A stretch of 35,913 bases of DNA from NCBI GenBank assembly GCA_028864975.1, contig JAGWLG010000037.1, positions 1 through 35,913 of the forward strand, read 5' to 3'. The notes beneath the pieces were generated by a model that was not told where the DNA came from, ran no database searches, and saw nothing but the letters and a program-made list of their open reading frames with translations. Shown here one piece after another: positions 1 through 6,837 of the stretch. Each line of letters starts with the position of its first letter. The first letter of the stretch is position 1. This DNA is from Thermoplasmata archaeon. GTDB taxonomy: Archaea > Thermoplasmatota > Thermoplasmata > Lutacidiplasmatales > UBA184. The position numbers and the translations under genes were made by a program.

Positions 1-51
1 CAGCAGGAGAGCAGCGGGTGCGGGGCTCCCTCTTCGGCCGGGGCCGCCTAA
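1..51 (+). CDS. Possible C-terminal end of an upstream gene
   Basis: Frame 1 is open from the window edge to TAA at 49-51 and encodes 16 residues rich in Ser, Gly and Ala with one Cys. Such a tail would fit the low-complexity end of a protein beginning outside the window, but 16 codons can be open by chance and no family can be named. The bases from 52 to 187 hold no gene I can support. Confidence 0.2.
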   Translation, partial: QQESSGCGAPSSAGAA

Positions 52-187
52 GAACCGTTCCACCGGGGCCCTTGGCTTCCCAAGCACCTGGGGGCGGGTG
101 CTCTTGTTGCAAGCTCATGGGGGAGGAGCCCCCCCTCGGACCGACTTCCCGAGCGGGGTCCGGTCTTAGGAGCACAGTATCACAATG

Positions 188-223
188 CTAAAATACGATG
201 TGTGTATCCCACAAGTATACACA
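188..223 (+). promoter_or_regulatory. TATA box and inverted-repeat operator of the PHA operon
   Basis: An AT-rich element, CTAAAATAC, at 188-196 lies about 30 nt before the ATG at 223, the spacing expected for an archaeal TATA box driving a leaderless mRNA. Between it and the start lies a perfect inverted repeat: TGTGTAT at 201-207 and ATACACA at 217-223 with a 9-bp spacer. A protein bound there would cover the transcription start. The AbrB-like protein encoded two genes downstream is the obvious candidate repressor by analogy with haloarchaeal PhaR; that link is inference. Confidence 0.6.
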
Positions 224-456
224 TGGCGCCACACTCCCCTGACCTCTCGGTCGTCTACGCCAACTTCGCCGAACAGTCGGTCCGTGCGGCCTTCCAGACC
301 TGGGAGGCCCTCTTCGGCCAGCTCCGACCCCTCGAGGCGGACGAACGGGCCTTCCTCTCGCAGGTCGAGAACGGCGCGGTCCTGACCGCGCGAACCCTGG
401 TCGAGAAGAGCGTCGAGGCGGCCACGCGCCCCTTGGAGCTCTTCCCCCGGCCGTAG
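223..456 (+). CDS. Small phasin-like helical protein, first gene of PHA operon
   Basis: A 77-residue protein predicted to be almost entirely alpha-helical and amphipathic. It contains a Phe/Ala/Gln-rich helix around residues 14-30 and a second helix ending near residue 70. Size, helicity and position at the head of a PHA operon suggest a phasin, a protein that coats polyester granules. No catalytic motif is seen. The ATG at 223 is chosen over an in-frame GTG at 202 because the TATA-like box at 188-196 places the transcription start at about 220-223, which would give a leaderless message. The next gene starts 29 nt downstream. Phasins are poorly conserved, so the family assignment is inference; it could be another small granule-associated protein. 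Confidence 0.6.
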   Translation: MAPHSPDLSVVYANFAEQSVRAAFQTWEALFGQLRPLEADERAFLSQVENGAVLTARTLVEKSVEAATRPLELFPRP

Positions 457-485
457 GCATCCTACGAAACGACGCGAAGGTTCCC

Positions 486-950
486 ATGCGATTGGACATC
501 GGCTCGGACGGGAAGATCATCGGCACCCGGCGGGTGAGCCCGAACGGGCAGGTGAGCGGGCTCAGCGAGTTCGCCGGCCGCGAGGTCCTCGTGATCCTGC
601 CGGGGTCGTCCGACGCCCCTTCCTCCGCGACCTGGGGCACGCCCGAGGGGCTGACCCAGCTCGTGAGCGAGCAGATCCGCCAGGCGTACCAGCGCTACCA
701 GGCCCTGCAGGAAATGTACGCCACCCCTTGGGAAGCCACGCGTTCGTTCATGCAAAGCGTCCTGGGCGGTCAGCCGCCCGACCTCCTGGCCGAAGTTGAC
801 CGATGGGTTAAAGCCCAGGTCCGGGATGCCCAGCCCGGTCGCACTTCCCAGCCTACTGGCTCCTCCGACGACGGGGCTTCCAGCTCGGCTCGCGGCGGCG
901 CGAAGAGCGCCGCACGGCGCTCCGACGCTCCCGGGAGGAAGCGGCCATGA
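486..950 (+). CDS. AbrB-like domain protein with phasin-like tail (PhaR-like)
   Basis: A 154-residue protein. Residues 1-40 resemble a SpoVT/AbrB-type swapped-hairpin DNA-binding domain, with a GKIIGTRRVSPNGQVSGL-type strand pattern followed by REVLVILPG. Residues 55-112 are a Gln/Tyr/Ala-rich amphipathic helical stretch like a phasin, and the last 40 residues are Ser/Gly/Arg-rich and disordered. In Haloferax an AbrB-type protein, PhaR, represses phaRP and also binds granules, so a combined DNA-binding and granule-binding role fits here. The gene overlaps phaB by four bases (ATGA), indicating translational coupling. The inverted repeat at 201-223 is a possible operator. The AbrB call rests on pattern reading, and its regulatory role is inferred. 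Confidence 0.6.
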   Translation: MRLDIGSDGKIIGTRRVSPNGQVSGLSEFAGREVLVILPGSSDAPSSATWGTPEGLTQLVSEQIRQAYQRYQALQEMYATPWEATRSFMQSVLGGQPPDLLAEVDRWVKAQVRDAQPGRTSQPTGSSDDGASSSARGGAKSAARRSDAPGRKRP

Positions 951-1714
951 CCGGAGAGAACGGGAACATGAACCGCGTACTGGACCGCCGAGCCCTGGTG
1001 ACAGGGGGAAGCGGGGGGATTGGATACGACGTGGCGAGGGCGCTGGCGGAAGAGGGAGCCGACGTCGCGGTCCAATGGCACCGCAACCAGGTCGAGGCGG
1101 ACAAGATCGTCGAGCTCATCTCCAAGTCGGGGCGCAAGGGCCTCGCCGTCCAGGCGGACCTCCAGGACCCGAAGAGCGTCCGTTCCATGCGCGACGCGCT
1201 GCACGAGAAGTTCGGCAAGATCGACGTGCTGATCAACTGCGCCGGGATCAACCGGGACAGCCTCTTCGCCCGAATGACCGACGAGCAGTGGGAGGAGGTC
1301 ATCCAGGTCAACCTCTCCGGCGTCTACCACTGCTGCAAGGCCTTCGTCGAGGAGATCTCGGCGAGCGGGCACGGACGCATCATCAACATCTCCTCGCTCG
1401 TGGGCCAGATGGGGAACATCGGGCAGGTCAACTACGCCGCCAGCAAGAGCGGCATGATTGGGTTCACCAAGGCGCTCGCACGTGAGCTCGCCCGCGACAA
1501 GGCGACCGTCAACGTCGTCGCCCCGGGGTTCATCGACACCCCGATGGTCCAGAAGATCCCGGACAAGGTGAAGCAGAAGATCCTCTCCCAGATCCCCATG
1601 GGCCGCTTCGGGACCCCCCGCGAAGTGGCCATGAGCGTCGTCTACCTGGCCTCCCCGGAGGCCGACTACGTCACCGGAGCTGTCCTCAATCTCAACGGAG
1701 GAATGTATCTATGA
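947..1714 (+). CDS. phaB: Acetoacetyl-CoA reductase (PhaB/FabG-type SDR)
   Basis: Reduces acetoacetyl-CoA to (R)-3-hydroxybutyryl-CoA, the monomer for PHA synthase, using NAD(P)H. The 255 residues are a full short-chain dehydrogenase: cofactor loop TGGSGGIG at 19-26, NCAG at 97-100 (variant of NNAG), Asn123, and catalytic Ser150, Tyr163 and Lys167 in the usual spacing. FabG and PhaB cannot be separated by motif; the location inside a PHA operon favours PhaB. The ATG at 947 overlaps the previous stop (ATGA) and has a GGAGG about seven bases upstream; an internal ATG at 968 is an alternative. Haloarchaea likewise use FabG-like PhaB enzymes. No beta-ketothiolase (PhaA) lies in the window, so acetoacetyl-CoA must be made by a thiolase encoded elsewhere. 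Confidence 0.88.
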   Translation: MTGENGNMNRVLDRRALVTGGSGGIGYDVARALAEEGADVAVQWHRNQVEADKIVELISKSGRKGLAVQADLQDPKSVRSMRDALHEKFGKIDVLINCAGINRDSLFARMTDEQWEEVIQVNLSGVYHCCKAFVEEISASGHGRIINISSLVGQMGNIGQVNYAASKSGMIGFTKALARELARDKATVNVVAPGFIDTPMVQKIPDKVKQKILSQIPMGRFGTPREVAMSVVYLASPEADYVTGAVLNLNGGMYL

Positions 1715-2064
1715 GCGCAACCGAGACCCCGAGCTTCCCGACGCTGCCGAACTTGCCGAACCTGCCCAACCTGCCCCAGGTCACCGCGGCCTGGAACCAG
1801 GTCGGGGACGCCGTCAACAAGGCGACCGAGCTCTACCTGCGCGAGCTCACGGCCTACCTGACGTGGGCCCGGGACGTCCAGAAGGAGGTCCTCGAGCAGA
1901 GCCTTTCGACGAGCCAGGAGCTCTCGCGCCTGGGCGAGCGCCAGCTCGCCTTCCTGGCGCGCCTGCGCGACAACACCCCCGTCCTGGGCGCGGTCCCGAA
2001 GGGGACCGAGACCATCGCGGGCATGGTCGAGAGCGTCGTGAAGGAGACCACCGGCGGCCAGTAG
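1711..2064 (+). CDS. Second phasin-like protein with Leu-Pro-Asn repeats
   Basis: A 117-residue protein overlapping phaB by four bases (ATGA). The N-terminus carries a short tandem repeat, LPNLPNLPNLP, at residues 12-22, followed by about 80 residues of amphipathic helix rich in Glu, Leu and Arg. It has no enzyme motif. The location between phaB and phaE and the helical composition suggest a granule-surface phasin or a PHA synthase accessory protein. The Pro repeat may act as a flexible tether. It has no clear sequence match to the phasin-like protein encoded at 223-456, so if both coat granules they are distinct types. Functional call by context only. Confidence 0.55.
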   Translation: MSATETPSFPTLPNLPNLPNLPQVTAAWNQVGDAVNKATELYLRELTAYLTWARDVQKEVLEQSLSTSQELSRLGERQLAFLARLRDNTPVLGAVPKGTETIAGMVESVVKETTGGQ

Positions 2065-2095
2065 ACGATCCACGAAAGAACAACAGGTGAGGAAC

Positions 2096-2914
2096 ATGCC
2101 ACGAGCAAGGAAGAGCAAGAGCGAGCCCCGAGCCACGCCGAGCAAGACCGTCGCCGCGTCCGAAGCGCGAGAGGCTCCCCGCAGGGAGACCCCGACCTCG
2201 GCCGACGCTCCCCGGGCCCCCCTCGAAGAGGGGCTCGAGCTGTGGACGCGCTTCGCCCGGGAGACCGGCGAGACGGTGACGGAGTTCCTCCGGCGATTCG
2301 GTGAGGAGCAGCAGAAGAACTACGAGTCCTGGTCGACCTCGCTCGCCGATGTCACCCGACCGGCTATGCGGGACCGCGGGACCCAGGAGGTCCAGACGCG
2401 CCTCGAGGAGTGGAACCGCCGGGCCGAGGAGATCGGCACCCGGGTCCGCGACGCCTTCCAGACCGCGCTCGAGCCCCAGAAGGAGCTCCTGGACGCGTGG
2501 GTGAAGCCCTTCCTCCCGAAGGAGGCCACGCCCCAGGACAAGGCCCGGGAAGCGACCGAGCTCGTCCAGAAGCTCTACACCGGGCTCACGACGAACCTCT
2601 CCCGCCGGCTCTTCGAGACCCTGCAGCCGGGAAGGGGCGTCGAGGACCTCGTGAGGGCCCAAGAGGAGTCGCTCAAGGAGTTCTCCGACTCCTTCCAGAA
2701 GCTGACCCAGCTCTACTTCACGAGCCCGGCCTTCGTCTCGATGTTCGGGAAGACGCTGGACGCCTCGCTCGACCTCCAGAAGGCGGTCAAGGAGGGGGAC
2801 GATGTCTTCAGCAAGATCACCGGGTTCCCCTCCCGGCGCGAGATCACCGAGCTCAACCAGGCGGTCAAGGACCTCTCCGCGAAGGTCTCCCGTCTGAACA
2901 CTGGGCGGGCGTAA
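2096..2914 (+). CDS. phaE: PHA synthase subunit PhaE (class III)
   Basis: A 272-residue, largely helical protein with a Lys/Arg/Pro-rich disordered N-terminus (about 45 residues). Its C-terminal segment, TGFPSRREITELN followed by a coiled-coil heptad pattern, is typical of PhaE, the non-catalytic partner that forms the active class III synthase with PhaC. Residues 55-79 hold a motif (RETG, then NYESW) that recurs in the extension of the enoyl-CoA hydratase downstream. The ATG at 2096 is preferred because GGTGA lies five bases upstream; a GTG at 2087 is in frame. PhaE is poorly conserved, so the assignment rests on the C-terminal pattern and on phaC following 58 bases later. Confidence 0.75.
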   Translation: MPRARKSKSEPRATPSKTVAASEAREAPRRETPTSADAPRAPLEEGLELWTRFARETGETVTEFLRRFGEEQQKNYESWSTSLADVTRPAMRDRGTQEVQTRLEEWNRRAEEIGTRVRDAFQTALEPQKELLDAWVKPFLPKEATPQDKAREATELVQKLYTGLTTNLSRRLFETLQPGRGVEDLVRAQEESLKEFSDSFQKLTQLYFTSPAFVSMFGKTLDASLDLQKAVKEGDDVFSKITGFPSRREITELNQAVKDLSAKVSRLNTGRA

Positions 2915-2928
2915 GCCCGCTCCCCGGT

Positions 2929-2958
2929 CGCGCTGTCGGGCTTATACCCGACAGCGCG
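2929..2958 (+). promoter_or_regulatory. 12-bp perfect inverted repeat with TATA-like loop before phaC
   Basis: CGCGCTGTCGGG at 2929-2940 is exactly the reverse complement of 2947-2958. The six-base loop, CTTATA, is the only AT-rich run nearby and sits about 29 nt before the phaC ATG, the distance of a TATA box in a leaderless promoter. The element may be an internal promoter covered by an operator, an RNA hairpin setting the PhaE:PhaC ratio, or a processing site. A second small hairpin, GCGGGC/GCCCGC, spans the phaE stop at 2905-2920. No T-tract follows, so a simple terminator is less likely. Confidence 0.55.
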
Positions 2959-2972
2959 CTGGAGTTCTTCCG

Positions 2973-4148
2973 ATGGCGACCGCTCTGCCCCCTCCGTCTG
3001 CGATGGAGGAAGATCCCTCCCCCAGCGACCCTGTCGCGGAGTTCCAGGAGAAGCTCCGCAAGGCCTGGGACCTGGCGCTCCACCCGCCCAAGATCGAGGT
3101 CGGGGTGACCCCCGCGGACGTGGTCCTGCGAGAAGGTCGGATGCGCCTCCTACACTACCGTTGCCCGCAGGGCGTGCTGAAGGAGGACCGCCCCCCCGTG
3201 CTCTGCGTCTACGCCCTCATCAACAAGCCGTACATCATGGACCTTCAACCGGGGCTCTCGGTCGTCGAGACCCTTCTCTCGCGGGGGCTGGACGTGTTCC
3301 TCATCGACTGGGGGACGCCGAACGAGCTCGACCGCGACTTGACGCTCCACGACTACGTCAACGGCTACGTCGGCCGCTCGGTCGAGGCGGTCCAGAGGGA
3401 GACCGGCGAGGCCCAGGTCCACATCCTGGGCTACTGCATGGGAGGGACCTTCTCCGCGATGTACACGGCGCTCCACCCCGAGAACGTTCGGACCTTGACC
3501 CTGATGGCCGCGCCGCTCGACTTCGACACGCGTTCGAGCTACCTCAACATCTGGGCCCACGCGCCCGGGTTCGACGCGTGGAAGATCGCGCGGACCTTCG
3601 GGCTCATCCCTCCCGAGTTCTTCAACTCGGCCTTTGGGATGCTGGACCCGCTGCGCACGAGCTACCTCAAGTTCAAGGACCTGCTCGAGCGGATGGACGA
3701 CACGCCGTTCGTCGAGAACTTCCTCCGGATGGAGAAGTGGACGAACGACGGCATCCCCATGGCGGGTCCGACCTACGCCGAGTTCATCGACAAGGGCTAC
3801 CAGAAGAACCTGCTCATCAAGGGGGAGTGGACCTTGGACGGCGACAAGCGCCGCGTCGACCTCAAGGCGATCGACATGCCGCTCGCCACGATCGTCGGGC
3901 TCAAGGACAACCTGGTCCCTCCCGAGTCGACGGAGCACGTGCTGGGGTACGTCGGGTCGAAGGACACCACGAAGTTCCAGTTCCCCGGTGGCCACATCGG
4001 GCTTTCCGTGAGCCGCCGCGCCCACCAGGAGCTCTGGCCGCGCTACGCTGACTGGGTCCTGGCGAGGAGCCGAGGTCCGTCCAAGAAGTCCGCGCCCGCC
4101 GCCGCAAAGGCCCCGAAGGCCCGAGCGCGTCGCCGCCGATCGAAGTAG
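2973..4148 (+). CDS. phaC: PHA synthase catalytic subunit PhaC (class III)
   Basis: Polymerises (R)-3-hydroxyacyl-CoA into polyester on the granule surface. It has 391 residues, the usual size for class III PhaC. The alpha/beta-hydrolase 'lipase box' has the synthase-specific cysteine (GYCMGG, Cys155), with Asp312 in GLKDNLVP and His341 in PGGHIG completing the Cys-Asp-His triad at nearly the same spacing as in Allochromatium PhaC (149/302/331). FLIDWG near 109-114 is also typical. The last 25 residues are a Lys/Ala/Arg-rich tail that could bind nucleic acid or anionic granule surfaces. The gene follows phaE after the hairpin at 2929-2958 and is followed after 23 bases by the crotonase gene with a strong ribosome site. 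Confidence 0.93.
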   Translation: MATALPPPSAMEEDPSPSDPVAEFQEKLRKAWDLALHPPKIEVGVTPADVVLREGRMRLLHYRCPQGVLKEDRPPVLCVYALINKPYIMDLQPGLSVVETLLSRGLDVFLIDWGTPNELDRDLTLHDYVNGYVGRSVEAVQRETGEAQVHILGYCMGGTFSAMYTALHPENVRTLTLMAAPLDFDTRSSYLNIWAHAPGFDAWKIARTFGLIPPEFFNSAFGMLDPLRTSYLKFKDLLERMDDTPFVENFLRMEKWTNDGIPMAGPTYAEFIDKGYQKNLLIKGEWTLDGDKRRVDLKAIDMPLATIVGLKDNLVPPESTEHVLGYVGSKDTTKFQFPGGHIGLSVSRRAHQELWPRYADWVLARSRGPSKKSAPAAAKAPKARARRRRSK

Positions 4149-4171
4149 GTCCCTAGGAAGGAGCAACCACC

Positions 4172-5353
4172 ATGGCCGCAGCACGTCGGAGCACCCCGAA
4201 GTCCGTCGCGACCGAGAAGAACGCCGCCCCCGCCGCACAGGCGGGTCCCCTCGTTCTCGTCGAACGTAGGGGCCCGGTGGCCGTCCTGACGCTCAACAAC
4301 CCGCCTGTGAACATCCTCACGACGCCCCTTCTCGAGGAGCTCGCAGGACAGGTCCTCGAGCTCTCCGACGACCCCACGGTCCGAGCCTTGGTGCTGACCG
4401 GAGGCGGGGACAAGGCCTTCTCCGGCGGGGCCGATATCAAGGAGATGGTGAAGATGGACCGCGAGGAAGCGAGCCGCCACTCCGCGAAGGGGCAGGCCGT
4501 CGCGAACTTGCTCGAGCGCTCGCCGCTCCCCGTGATCGCGGCCGTCAAGGGTTACTGCCTGGGCGGGGGGTGCGAGATCTCCCAAGCGTGCGACTTCATC
4601 ATTGCCAGCGACGACGCCGTCTTCGGCCAGCCCGAGATCAACATCGGGGTCATCCCCGGGTGGGGCGGCTCTCGCCGGCTCACCCGTGCCGTAGGCGCGG
4701 CCCGCGCCCGCGACTGGATCATGACGGGCGAGAAGGTGGGCGCCGAGCGGGCGCTCAAGGATGGGCTGCTCCACGCGGTCGTCCCGCGGGCGAAGCTCCT
4801 CGACGAGGCGGTCGCGCTCGGGCAGAAGCTGGCCACGAAGCCGGCGGTCGCGCTCGCGGCCTGCAAGTACGCGGTCAACCAGGCCTCCGATGCGAGCCGG
4901 CTCATGGGGCTCGAGTACGAGCGCGAGCTGTGGGGGCTCCTCTTCGAGACCGAGGACCAGAAGGAGGGGATGCAGGCCTTCCTGGAGAAGCGTCCCGCGC
5001 AGTTCCCCGACCAACGGGACTGGACGCGGCGGAAGCCAGAGTTCCCCTGGGAGAGCCCAGGCAATCCCTTGGAGAGCGCCAAGGTGTTGGCCTACCAGCG
5101 GGCGACCGGGCCTTCCGTGGGTCCTGTCCCCCCAAGGTTCCCTTCGCTCCTCGCTATCAAGGGCCCCTACGACGTGATGGCCATGGCGGAGGCCTACCGA
5201 GAAGCGGGGCAGCGGGCGTTCGAGACCTTCTTCGCGCTCATGCGGAGCGCTTCGGACAACTACCAGAGCTGGACCCGGGCGGCGATGCGGGAGAACCCGG
5301 TGCTCCGGTACGCTCGCCCCCCCTCCTCAGGGAAGCGCGAGGAAGAACGCTGA
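4172..5353 (+). CDS. Enoyl-CoA hydratase fused to a PhaE/phasin-like C-terminal module
   Basis: A 393-residue crotonase. Residues 25-285 form the catalytic domain: oxyanion-hole GGADIKEM (86-92) and GGG (131-133), with the two catalytic glutamates at Glu135 (GGGCEIS) and Glu155 (GQPEINIG), matching Glu144/Glu164 of rat enoyl-CoA hydratase. It would interconvert crotonyl-CoA and 3-hydroxybutyryl-CoA, linking beta-oxidation to the PHA pool. Unusually it continues about 110 residues beyond the family length. Residues 343-367 (REAG, then NYQSW) align without gaps to residues 55-79 of PhaE, suggesting a granule- or PhaC-binding module. The ribosome site GGAAGGAG lies just before the ATG. Crotonases normally give the (S) isomer, so a direct monomer supply role is uncertain. 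Confidence 0.85.
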   Translation: MAAARRSTPKSVATEKNAAPAAQAGPLVLVERRGPVAVLTLNNPPVNILTTPLLEELAGQVLELSDDPTVRALVLTGGGDKAFSGGADIKEMVKMDREEASRHSAKGQAVANLLERSPLPVIAAVKGYCLGGGCEISQACDFIIASDDAVFGQPEINIGVIPGWGGSRRLTRAVGAARARDWIMTGEKVGAERALKDGLLHAVVPRAKLLDEAVALGQKLATKPAVALAACKYAVNQASDASRLMGLEYERELWGLLFETEDQKEGMQAFLEKRPAQFPDQRDWTRRKPEFPWESPGNPLESAKVLAYQRATGPSVGPVPPRFPSLLAIKGPYDVMAMAEAYREAGQRAFETFFALMRSASDNYQSWTRAAMRENPVLRYARPPSSGKREEER

Positions 5354-5426
5354 GCGGCAGGCCTCCCCCCGCCGAACGCGAACGCTAAGAACCTCCTGCC
5401 GTAGGCGACCCCGTCCGAAAGGGCGT

Positions 5427-5499
5427 GCCGCGGTGGCTCAGTCGGTAGAGCGGCTCCTTGGTAAGGAGCAGGCCGAGGGTTCAATTCCCTCCCGCGGCT
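5427..5499 (+). tRNA. tRNA-Thr (anticodon GGT)
   Basis: A full cloverleaf can be drawn: acceptor GCCGCGG (5427-5433) with CCGCGGC (5492-5498), D-arm GCTC/GAGC, anticodon stem GCTCC/GGAGC around the loop TTGGTAA (anticodon GGT), T-stem GAGGG/CCCTC with loop TTCAATT, discriminator T at 5499. CCA is not encoded. No intron is seen. It stands 73 bases after the PHA operon. Confidence 0.93.
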
Positions 5500-5610
5500 T
5501 CGGCGCCTTATCTCTTCCCTGGACCGGAGCGGTTGATCTTTGAGCTGAGGTCTCCCCTCTCGTCCGAAGTCCAACGTCATCCTCATTCGGTGAAGCCTCT
5601 CGCCTCCTCC

Positions 5611-6159
5611 ATGTCGACCGACCGAAAGTTCTGCCGGTTCAATCGCGACCCTGACACCGCCGCCTTCAGCGTGACGGAGATCCCTTCGGCCGGTGTTTGC
5701 CTCTCGGCCTTCGTCCTCCTGAGCCCTCAAGGGCGGCCGCAGGAGGTCCTGATGGGTCGCATGAATCCCGAGTTCGCCTGGGACCACATCGGCGCGCTGG
5801 ACCCGAAGCGTGTCGAGGTCCATGGACGGGGATGGATGCTGCCTTCCTCTCACCTCATCTTCCAAGAAGGACCTCAAGAAGGAGCGCAGCGGATCCTCCG
5901 GGAGCAACTGGAGGCTCCCTACCTTCAGCTCTCAGGCCCGCAGGTGGTCTCGGAGGTGCATACGCCCCGTCGGTTCCCGGAACGCCCGGCACACTGGGAC
6001 CTGGAGTTCATCTTTCGAGGGGAGTGGCCGGAGGCCCAGCCCCCGAAGGCACCCGCGTGGCGAGAACTCAAGTTCGTGGACACACGGACCGTGGGTAAGC
6101 AGAACATTGCGCGATCTCACGAGGACATTCTTGCCTCGGCAGGGTCGCCTGTCGGGTAG
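5611..6159 (+). CDS. Degenerate Nudix-like protein
   Basis: A 182-residue protein. The segment from Gly-Trp-Met-Leu-Pro through FQEGPQEGAQRILREQLEAP resembles a Nudix box (Gx5Ex7REUxEExGU): the REL-like element is ILREQL, but the Glu-Glu pair that binds the divalent cation is only partly kept. Upstream, strands with LLSPQGRPQEVLMGRM fit the Nudix fold. It may hydrolyse a nucleoside-diphosphate-linked substrate or have lost activity. The ATG at 5611 is chosen because the in-frame extension upstream runs into the tRNA-Thr gene. Its third-position GC bias is ordinary. Substrate unknown. Confidence 0.6.
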   Translation: MSTDRKFCRFNRDPDTAAFSVTEIPSAGVCLSAFVLLSPQGRPQEVLMGRMNPEFAWDHIGALDPKRVEVHGRGWMLPSSHLIFQEGPQEGAQRILREQLEAPYLQLSGPQVVSEVHTPRRFPERPAHWDLEFIFRGEWPEAQPPKAPAWRELKFVDTRTVGKQNIARSHEDILASAGSPVG

Positions 6160-6837
6160 GAGCTCACACCGAGTGCTTCTCCCATGGGTCCAACCGGTCC
6201 TCGCTCGGGTGCCCCGAGGACCCGTCGTCTGAATCCAAGTGAGGATGGGAGAGATTCCTCGCCCCATATCGCTCCTGGGTGGGCGGGCATCACCCTCAGT
6301 AGGACCTTCGACCCTCCGTTCTTCGCGGAGCGAGCGCCTTTCCTGCCGTCGGACACGAAATGGGCGCGCTCTCGCCCAGGAGAGGCCTCCATCCCCTCGA
6401 CTCTAGCGCACTCACGTCGTCGAGGACCTTGCACCGAAAGCCGTCGGTGACCGTGCTGAGGCGCGAGACGTCACTCGAGGATCTCTCGACCAACGTCATG
6501 CCTCAGGCGGCCTAAACCCAGTTCGCGTCGCCACCGCTCTCGAAGAAGGGGTCATCTACCGCTGGACGAGTGAAGCCCCGTCCCTGAGCATCGACCACTG
6601 GGGGAGTATGGCCTTGCGCATGCCCAGAGGACCTGCTCACGTAGGAAAGCACCCCTCACCTCCACCTGAAGACGCCCTTGTCCCGCAGCGCATTCCGAGG
6701 GAGCCTAATCCCTGCCGGCGGACCTCTCGGCGACGGCGGCGGACGGTCCATGCTCGCGGGGCTCGGCATAGGTCGAGGGTAGCGAGGAGGTAGGTGGAGG
6801 AAACTCCATCATGGCGAAGGCTCTCCCTTTCGAGCCC
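6160..6837. other. 678-bp stretch without a confident gene
   Basis: This stretch separates the Nudix-like gene from the PiT permease, whose gene ends at 6838 on the other strand. The only protein-like reading is the frame at 6407-6793, listed separately. The first 240 bases show no open frame with believable amino-acid composition, no tRNA and no clear palindrome. It may be the remains of a deleted gene. Confidence 0.4.
6407..6793 (+). pseudogene. Protein-like open frame without a canonical start
   Basis: The frame opens just after TAG at 6404-6406 and runs to a stop at 6791-6793. Its first 70 codons read like protein (for example VVEDLAPKAVGDRAEARDV and VRVATALEEGVIYRW), but the first ATG is at 6608, so no ATG, GTG or TTG precedes that part in a useful position. 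After about residue 85 the sequence becomes Arg-rich and unconvincing. I read it as a fragment of a decayed gene or a frame broken by an indel. The family is not recognised. Confidence 0.3.

Noticed and set aside
3150..4238. Long minus-strand open frame opposite phaC
   Set aside because: It is the reverse-complement shadow of phaC with Arg/Val/Asp-rich repetitive composition and no domain.
4172..5353. Crotonase as an (R)-specific PhaJ hydratase
   Set aside because: PhaJ has a hot-dog fold with a different Asp/His motif; this protein has the crotonase glutamates and is expected to act on the (S) isomer.
6360..6515. 51-codon open frame starting with ATG 6360
   Set aside because: Its composition is Ser/Arg-rich at first, it competes with the more protein-like frame at 6407, and no ribosome site or TATA box supports it.
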